A DNA stretch of 5,256 nucleotides, from positions 1 through 5,256 of the forward strand of contig DVHW01000142.1 of assembly GCA_018711785.1 (NCBI GenBank). Direction: 5' to 3'. The stretch is from Candidatus Galloscillospira excrementavium. GTDB lineage: Bacteria; Bacillota; Clostridia; Oscillospirales; Oscillospiraceae. The notes beneath the pieces were generated by a model. It was not told the origin of the DNA. It was given only the letters and a program-made list of their open reading frames with translations, and did no database searches. Within the stretch, counting starts at the first letter, position 1. Each line of letters begins with the position of its first letter. Shown piece by piece: positions 1-3,144 of the stretch. A program made the translations under genes and the position numbers.

Positions 1-23
1 CCCCCGCGCAGAATGCGCGGGGG
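1..23 (-). terminator. Hairpin at the 3' end of the Rrf2 gene, probable terminator
   Basis: Perfect 10-bp GC-rich stem (cccccgcgca at 1-10, tgcgcggggg at 14-23) with a GAA loop. It begins 14 nt past the Rrf2 stop codon on the minus strand. The T-tract expected on that strand would lie beyond the window edge, so termination is inferred. Read on the plus strand, the T run (34-39) is 10 nt from the stem, too far for a standard terminator. Confidence 0.6.
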
Positions 24-37
24 CCGCTGCTGCTTTT

Positions 38-463
38 TTACGGCCGGGAGTTTTTCTCGTGGTAGCGGTCCACCAGGTCCTGGAGGGTGATGTGGTCCAC
101 CACCCCGTCCACAGCGGCCTGGATCTTCTGCCAGACCTCCAGGGTGACGCACTTGTCCGCCCGCTGGCAGCAGTCGCCGCCGGAGACACAGCTCACCGGC
201 GCCAGGTTGCCCTCCAGCTGGCGGAGGATCTCGCCCACCGTGTACTCCCCGGGCTGACGGGTCAGCAGATAGCCGCCGCCGGCGCCCCGGACACTGCGCA
301 CCAAGCCGCCCCGGGAGAGCTGGGTCACGATCTGTTCCAGGTATTTATCCGAGATCTCCTGCCGCTCGGCCACATCCCGCAGGGGCACCGTGCGGTCGGG
401 CGCCTGAAGGGCCAGGTCCAGCATCAGCCGCAGGGCGTAGCGGCCCTTGGTGGAAATTTTCAA
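38..463 (-). CDS. Rrf2/IscR-type transcriptional regulator
   Basis: A DNA-binding regulator of the Rrf2 family, whose members (IscR, NsrR, CymR) control Fe-S assembly, nitrosative stress or cysteine metabolism. The protein begins with the typical KISTKGRYALRLMLDLA helix, followed by a winged helix-turn-helix (about residues 24-67) ending in the wing SVRGAGGGYLL. A Cys-rich segment follows (C-x5-CC-x5-C), then the family's C-terminal pattern VxxHITLQDLV. With the TTG start, the cysteines are C92, C98, C99 and C105; E. coli IscR ligates its cluster with C92, C98 and C104, so an Fe-S cluster is likely. Length is 141 aa, normal for the family. The start is ambiguous. An ATG at 469-467 would add two residues (MSL), but the SD (GAGGTGAT, 475-468) overlaps it. 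The TTG at 463-461 sits 8 nt after GAGG and gives the usual MKISTKGRYALR start. Which Rrf2 subgroup it belongs to, and its targets, cannot be told here. It is transcribed away from aroF. Confidence 0.92.
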   Translation of the reverse strand: MKISTKGRYALRLMLDLALQAPDRTVPLRDVAERQEISDKYLEQIVTQLSRGGLVRSVRGAGGGYLLTRQPGEYTVGEILRQLEGNLAPVSCVSGGDCCQRADKCVTLEVWQKIQAAVDGVVDHITLQDLVDRYHEKNSRP

Positions 464-467
464 GCTC

Positions 468-475
468 ATCACCTC
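468..475 (-). promoter_or_regulatory. SD that favours a TTG start for the Rrf2 gene
   Basis: On the minus strand GAGGTGAT matches eight consecutive bases of the anti-SD complement. GAGG lies only 2 nt before the ATG (469-467), too close for initiation, but 8 nt before the TTG (463-461). The ATG is itself part of the SD. This makes TTG the better start, although automated annotation may pick ATG. Confidence 0.65.
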
Positions 476-497
476 GTGCAAGTGGTCTTTCTCACTT

Positions 498-526
498 ATA
501 ATACAACTCACCCAGTAGGATTTCAA
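498..526 (-). promoter_or_regulatory. Sigma-A-type promoter of the Rrf2 gene
   Basis: On the minus strand the -35 is TTGAAA (526-521) and the -10 is TATTAT (503-498), with a 17-nt spacer. The predicted start is near 491, leaving a leader of about 28 nt before the TTG codon. It points away from the aroF leader promoter. Confidence 0.75.
500..522. promoter_or_regulatory. Candidate Rrf2 operator (imperfect 23-bp palindrome) in its own promoter
   Basis: The 23-bp segment on the minus strand has dyad symmetry: AAT-C-ACT on one side and AGT-G-ATT on the other, 7 of 11 symmetric pairs matching. It fills the spacer and touches both the -35 and the -10, where a bound dimer would block RNA polymerase. 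Many Rrf2 regulators repress their own gene, so autoregulation is a reasonable inference. The symmetry is modest and chance cannot be excluded. Confidence 0.4.
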
Positions 527-605
527 GTGCAAAATGAGGGAAATGGCGCACAAGGCGCAGGAACACGCTTGAAGGCGGCCGTCCGCTGGGGCAGAAAAGT
601 TTTTC

Positions 606-634
606 TTGACTTTAGCACCAAAACGAGGTAAAGT
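606..634 (+). promoter_or_regulatory. Sigma-A-type promoter of the aroF-tyrA leader
   Basis: The -35 is TTGACT (606-611) and the -10 is TAAAGT (629-634), separated by exactly 17 nt. Transcription should begin near 640-641, about 26 nt before the leader-peptide ATG. A run of T's (599-604) lies just upstream. It is the only good plus-strand promoter seen before aroF, so it probably drives the whole operon through the attenuator. The 79 bp between this -35 and the Rrf2 -35 hold no other feature that I can support. Confidence 0.75.
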
Positions 635-666
635 AAAGCCACCAACAGAGAAAGAGGTCACGTTCC

Positions 667-741
667 ATGGGCAAGTTCTTCGGTTATGGATACTGCGCTT
701 ACCGCTACTATTATGGCAGCGGTCTGTTTGCACGCCCATAA
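667..741 (+). CDS. Tyrosine-rich leader peptide of the aroF-tyrA operon (24 aa)
   Basis: A very short ORF, ATG (667) to TAA (739-741), with an SD GAGG (654-657) 9 nt upstream. The peptide begins MGKFFGYGYCAYRYYY and ends GSGLFARP. Six of its 24 residues are Tyr (codons at 685, 691, 700, 706, 709, 712; the last three adjacent) and three are Phe (676, 679, 727). There is no Trp. It lies between a promoter and an intrinsic terminator, upstream of the first common aromatic enzyme and the tyrosine-specific dehydrogenase. That is the arrangement of classical leader peptides such as pheL and trpL, in which ribosome speed over the codons of the end-product amino acid sets terminator formation. The peptide itself probably has no function after synthesis. 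Alternative: a small Gly/Tyr-rich peptide of unrelated function, which would not explain the matching RNA structures. Confidence 0.82.
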   Translation: MGKFFGYGYCAYRYYYGSGLFARP

Positions 742-747
742 CCGGAG
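678..747 (+). promoter_or_regulatory. Attenuator 1:2 hairpin (anti-antiterminator / pause structure)
   Basis: Positions 678-689 (CTTCGGTTATGG) pair with 736-747 (CCATAACCGGAG) over 12 continuous base pairs, one of them G-U. Region 1 lies within the leader ORF (second Phe and first Tyr codons); region 2 spans the stop codon. Inside this stem a second hairpin pairs ACCGCT (701-706) with AGCGGT (718-723) over the YYY codons. A ribosome on the Tyr codons would open both. If it forms, region 2 is unavailable for the antiterminator. Confidence 0.75.
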
Positions 748-806
748 CCGGAAAGAGGACCTCCCGACAAACGGGGAGCGGAACACTCGCGGCAGTCCGA
801 ATGGGC
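734..806 (+). promoter_or_regulatory. Attenuator 2:3 antiterminator pairing
   Basis: Region 2 can pair instead with region 3 in three helices: GCCCAT (734-739) with ATGGGC (801-806), CGGA (743-746) with TCCG (796-799), and GCCG (747-750) with CGGC (790-793). That is 14 bp, with a small internal loop and a 2-nt bulge. It takes up most of the terminator's 5' arm, its loop and part of its 3' arm, so it excludes the terminator. The sequence between holds a small hairpin (CTCCCG 761-766 with 772-778, one bulge) that would bring the two sides together. Energies were not computed. Confidence 0.68.
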
Positions 807-818
807 TGCCGCGTTTTT
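788..818 (+). terminator. Attenuator terminator (3:4 hairpin) upstream of aroF
   Basis: An 11-bp stem (CGCGGCAGTCC 788-798 with GGGCTGCCGCG 803-813, one G-U pair), GAAT loop, then five T's (814-818). It ends the short leader transcript 194 nt before aroF, giving an RNA of about 178 nt. No gene ends just upstream other than the 24-codon leader ORF, so its purpose is best explained as regulated premature termination. Confidence 0.88.
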
Positions 819-840
819 GCTATGCAAAGGCATAGCAAAA
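815..840 (+). repeat. Perfect inverted repeat overlapping the attenuator T-tract
   Basis: TTTTGCTATGC (815-825) and GCATAGCAAAA (830-840) form a perfect 11-bp stem with an AAAG loop. Its 5' arm starts in the T-tract of the attenuator. In readthrough RNA it would be the first hairpin after the termination site. A role in RNA stability or in fixing readthrough is inference. Confidence 0.6.
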
Positions 841-850
841 CTTAGGGATA

Positions 851-891
851 CGCCATTTCCTCGCCCCTTCGGGGCAACCGGAAATGATGCG
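851..891 (+). repeat. Nested hairpin in the aroF 5' untranslated region
   Basis: The inner stem GCCCC/GGGGC (863-867, 871-875) has a TTC loop. It sits in an outer stem CATTTCC/GGAAATG (854-860, 880-886), which can extend by CGC/GCG (851-853, 889-891) across a 2-nt bulge. No T-tract follows, so it is not a terminator. Function unknown. Confidence 0.55.
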
Positions 892-892
892 C

Positions 893-955
893 AAAAACTT
901 CATGCGCCGCTGGTTTTGTCTTTCATCGTGGTGCGCTAAAGCGCATGAAGTTTTG
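893..955 (+). repeat. Long inverted repeat (14-bp arms) before aroF
   Basis: AAAACTTCATGCGC (894-907) is an exact inverted match to 941-954, separated by 33 nt; C892-G955 adds a pair if A893 bulges. The 3' arm can instead fold locally with TGCGC (932-936) around a TAAA loop, so two forms compete. This looks like an intergenic palindromic element or a structured mRNA leader; no known riboswitch is recognised. Confidence 0.6.
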
Positions 956-1011
956 TGTCCCCGGACGGAACATGGTGAACAGGCCGGAACACGGCGGAAG
1001 GGAGAAACGAT

Positions 1012-2028
1012 ATGGTCGTTATTATGAAACCGGGCTTTACCCAGAGCCAGCTGGAGGAAGCCATCCGAAACATGGAGCAGGGCGGCGTCAAGGTCATGGT
1101 GTCCCAGGGCACCGAGACCACCATTCTGGGCGCTGAGGGCGACGCGGGGAGGCTGGACGAGGAGAAGCTCTCCCAGCTGCCCGGCGTGGAGCGAGTGATG
1201 CGGGTCACCGAGCCCTACAAGAAGGCCAACCGCAAGTACCACCCGGACGACTCGGTCATCTCCATCGGGGACGGGGTGGCCATCGGCGGGAGGCGGCTGG
1301 CGGTCATCGCCGGCCCCTGCTCGGTGGAGAGTGAGGCACAGATCACCGGCGTGGCCCGGGCGGTGAAGGCGGCGGGGGCCGCCGCCCTGCGGGGCGGCGC
1401 CTACAAGCCCCGCACCTCCCCTTACGCTTTCCAGGGCATGGGCACCCAGGGCATCGACCTGCTGCTGGAGGCCAAGGAGGAGACCGGCCTGCCCATCGTC
1501 ACCGAGCTGATGAGCCCGGACCAGATCCCCCTCTTCGAGGAGAAGGTGGACGTGGTGCAGATCGGCGCCCGGAACATGCAGAACTTCGACCTGCTGAAAA
1601 AGGTGGGGAAGATGTCCAAGCCCATCCTCCTCAAGCGGGGCCTGAGCTCCACGGTGGAGGAGTGGCTCATGTCCGCCGAGTACATCATGGCCGGCGGCAA
1701 CCCCAACGTCATCCTCTGCGAGCGGGGCATCCGCACCTTTGAGACCTACACCCGCAATACCCTGGACCTCTCCGCGGTGCTGGCGGTGAAGCGGCAGTCC
1801 CACCTGCCGGTGGTGGTGGACCCCTCCCACGCCTGCGGCAAGGCCTGGATGGTGGAGCGGATGAGTCTGGCGGCGGTGGCCGCCGGGGCGGACGGGCTCA
1901 TCATCGAGGTCCACAACGACCCCAAGAACGCCCTGTGCGACGGGGCCCAGTCCATCACCCCCGACGACTTTGCCGCCCTGATGCCCAAGCTCGCCCGGCT
2001 GGCCGAGTGCGTGGGCCGGACGCTGTGA
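1012..2028 (+). CDS. aroF: 3-deoxy-7-phosphoheptulonate (DAHP) synthase, type I-beta, with N-terminal regulatory domain
   Basis: Condenses phosphoenolpyruvate and erythrose 4-phosphate to DAHP, the first step of the cytoplasmic shikimate pathway. The protein has 338 residues, the length of the Thermotoga maritima enzyme. Residues 1 to about 70 (VVIMKPGFTQSQLEEAI...) form the ferredoxin-like regulatory domain that in Thermotoga binds Tyr/Phe. The TIM barrel follows, with AGPCSVES (100-107), RGGAYKPRTSPYAFQG (127-142), KPILLKRG (203-210), CERGIRTFE (236-244), DPSHACGK (270-277) and IIEVHNDP (297-304). Predicted metal ligands C103, H273, E299 and D310 are all present, each one position from the Thermotoga residues. 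The start at 1012 is supported by GGGAG (1000-1004) with a 7-nt spacer and by the family-typical N terminus. It is the first gene of an operon with tyrA and lies downstream of the leader-peptide attenuator. Other names in use for this family are aroG and aroA(G). Confidence 0.96.
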   Translation: MVVIMKPGFTQSQLEEAIRNMEQGGVKVMVSQGTETTILGAEGDAGRLDEEKLSQLPGVERVMRVTEPYKKANRKYHPDDSVISIGDGVAIGGRRLAVIAGPCSVESEAQITGVARAVKAAGAAALRGGAYKPRTSPYAFQGMGTQGIDLLLEAKEETGLPIVTELMSPDQIPLFEEKVDVVQIGARNMQNFDLLKKVGKMSKPILLKRGLSSTVEEWLMSAEYIMAGGNPNVILCERGIRTFETYTRNTLDLSAVLAVKRQSHLPVVVDPSHACGKAWMVERMSLAAVAAGADGLIIEVHNDPKNALCDGAQSITPDDFAALMPKLARLAECVGRTL

Positions 2029-2042
2029 GGGGAGGGCGCGAC

Positions 2043-2906
2043 ATGGCGGACAAGACCATCGCCGTCATCGGCCTGGGCCTGATCGGCGGGTCCCTGGCCC
2101 TGGCGCTGAAGGGGTTCGAGGGGTATGAGATCGCGGGGGTGGACGTGTCCCAGCCCACCCTGCGCTTTGCCCGGGAGCACGGCGTGGGGGACACGGTCAC
2201 CGACGACGCCCTGGAGGTCCTGCCCCGGGCCGACGTGGTGTTCCTCTGCCTCCACCCCAGGGGCATCGTCCAGTTTCTCAGCGAGCACCGGGGGGACTTC
2301 AAGCCGGGCTGCCTGGTCACCGACGTGTGCGGCGTCAAGACCGCCATCCTGGAGGCGTCCCGGGTGCTGCCCGAGGGGGTGGACTTCATCGGCTGCCACC
2401 CCATGGCGGGCACCGAGTTCTCCGGCATCGAGCACGCCTTTGCCGAGATGTTCCTCCAGTCCCACTTCATCCTCACCCCCCGGGAGACCAGCACGGAGGA
2501 GCACATGGCCCTGATGCGCCGCATCGCCGGCTATATCGGCTGCAAGGACGTGGTGGTCACCACCCCGGAGGAGCACGACGCCATCCTGGCCTACACCAGC
2601 CAGATGATGCACATTATCGCTGTCTCAGTGTGCGACGACCCCATGCTCTTCACCTGCAAGGGCTTTGAGGGCAGCTCCTTCCGGGGGTGCACCCGGGTGG
2701 CGGCCCTGGACGTGTCCCTGTGGACCCAGCTCTTCTCCATGAACGCCCCCGCCCTGGACAAGGCCCTGGGGGAGCTGGAGGAGAACCTCCACGCCTACCG
2801 GGAGGCGGTGCGCTCCGGGGATCTGAAGCTCCTCTCGGAGAAGCTGGCCTACTCCGCCGCCCGGAAGCGGCAGATGGACCTGGAGGGGCCGGACCTACTG
2901 GAGTGA
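2043..2906 (+). CDS. tyrA: Prephenate dehydrogenase (TyrA)
   Basis: Oxidatively decarboxylates prephenate to 4-hydroxyphenylpyruvate with NAD(P)+, the committed step to tyrosine. Of 287 residues, the N-terminal Rossmann fold shows GLGLIGGSLA (10-19) and an acidic end of beta-2 (GVDVS, D34) suggesting NAD preference. The catalytic region has TDVCGVKT (93-100) and CHPMAGTEFSGIEHA (118-132), with H119 as the expected catalytic His. The helical C-terminal domain has TSQMMHIIA (185-193; H190 matches the conserved second His) and FEGSSFRGCTRVA (208-220). There is no mutase domain and no room for a C-terminal ACT domain, so this is a short monofunctional form. Start at ATG 2043: GGGGAGG lies 6-7 nt upstream, and the MADKTIAVIG start fits the family. 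It begins 14 nt after the aroF stop and is certainly cotranscribed. An arogenate-using enzyme cannot be excluded by sequence alone. Confidence 0.95.
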   Translation: MADKTIAVIGLGLIGGSLALALKGFEGYEIAGVDVSQPTLRFAREHGVGDTVTDDALEVLPRADVVFLCLHPRGIVQFLSEHRGDFKPGCLVTDVCGVKTAILEASRVLPEGVDFIGCHPMAGTEFSGIEHAFAEMFLQSHFILTPRETSTEEHMALMRRIAGYIGCKDVVVTTPEEHDAILAYTSQMMHIIAVSVCDDPMLFTCKGFEGSSFRGCTRVAALDVSLWTQLFSMNAPALDKALGELEENLHAYREAVRSGDLKLLSEKLAYSAARKRQMDLEGPDLLE

Positions 2907-2909
2907 GCG

Positions 2910-2935
2910 TCGAACAAGTGCAAGCACTTGTTCGA
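2910..2935 (+). repeat. Perfect palindrome just after tyrA
   Basis: TCGAACAAGTGC (2910-2921) and GCACTTGTTCGA (2924-2935) are exact inverted copies separated by AA. It starts 4 nt after the tyrA stop. No T-tract follows, so it is not a standard intrinsic terminator; it could protect the mRNA 3' end or be a protein site. It is the first of four inverted repeats in 2907-3081. Confidence 0.65.
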
Positions 2936-2944
2936 GTGGAGTTG

Positions 2945-3006
2945 CGGCGTGCGCGCGCAAGATTTTGTCCTTGCGGGGGACGGACAAAACTTACACTTGC
3001 ACGCCG
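2945..3006 (+). repeat. Compound inverted repeat after tyrA
   Basis: Outer arms CGGCGTGC (2945-2952) and GCACGCCG (2999-3006) enclose inner arms TTTTGTCC (2963-2970) and GGACAAAA (2982-2989). The shape resembles an interspersed extragenic palindromic element. The left arm's GCGGCGTGCGCGC (2944-2956) is repeated exactly at 3063-3075. Confidence 0.55.
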
Positions 3007-3012
3007 AGAAGT

Positions 3013-3045
3013 GTTTTCCGCCACGCACATGTCGCGGCGGAAAAC
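3013..3045 (+). repeat. Inverted repeat with 10-bp arms
   Basis: GTTTTCCGCC (3013-3022) and GGCGGAAAAC (3036-3045) pair perfectly around a 13-nt loop that contains ACATGT. No T-tract follows. Part of the palindrome cluster between tyrA and the shared terminator; function unknown. Confidence 0.55.
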
Positions 3046-3059
3046 GGATTTACATTTTA

Positions 3060-3081
3060 TTCGCGGCGTGCGCGCCGCGAA
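3060..3081 (+). repeat. Inverted repeat with 9-bp arms
   Basis: TTCGCGGCG (3060-3068) and CGCCGCGAA (3073-3081) pair around a TGCG loop. It contains the second copy of the 13-nt direct repeat found at 2944-2956. Likely part of the same repeat family; function unknown. Confidence 0.55.
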
Positions 3082-3101
3082 CTCGGTGAGACCGTTTGGA
3101 G

Positions 3102-3144
3102 AACAAAACAGGGTGCCGCCCGGTGGGCGGCACCCTGTTTTGTT
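3102..3144. terminator. Bidirectional intrinsic terminator between tyrA and the sulfatase gene
   Basis: A perfect 20-bp stem (3102-3121 with 3125-3144) and a GGT loop. The core GGGTGCCGCCC is flanked by AACAAAACA on the left and TGTTTTGTT on the right, giving a T-rich 3' side on each strand. It serves the convergent aroF-tyrA operon and the sulfatase gene, whose TAA stop (3145-3143) overlaps the stem. It lies 195 nt after the tyrA stop. Confidence 0.9.

Noticed and set aside
470..838. N-terminal extension of the Rrf2 protein upstream of 469
   Set aside because: The extra residues cross the gene's own promoter, the opposite promoter and the attenuator, and have no family similarity.
606..845. 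79-residue plus-strand open frame overlapping the leader
   Set aside because: It has no SD, starts at the -35 element, runs through the terminator hairpin and is in a different frame from the leader peptide.
893..957. Second attenuator terminator before aroF
   Set aside because: The long stem has AAAA/TTTT at its base and only a short, interrupted T run follows (TTTTGTG is mostly in the stem). The local TGCGC/GCGCA hairpin is followed by GAAG rather than T's.
641..1011. T-box riboswitch for tRNA-Tyr before aroF
   Set aside because: No T-box sequence (such as GGGTGGNACCGCG), no specifier-loop stem and no long antiterminator typical of T-boxes is visible. The leader ORF with Tyr codons explains the terminator better.
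820..1914. Long minus-strand open frames across aroF and tyrA
   Set aside because: Antisense shadows produced by high-GC codon bias; His/Gly/Leu-rich low-complexity translations with no recognisable domain.
2907..3101. CRISPR array
   Set aside because: The repeats are palindromic and unequal, the only direct repeat is two copies of 13 nt, and there is no regular spacer length.
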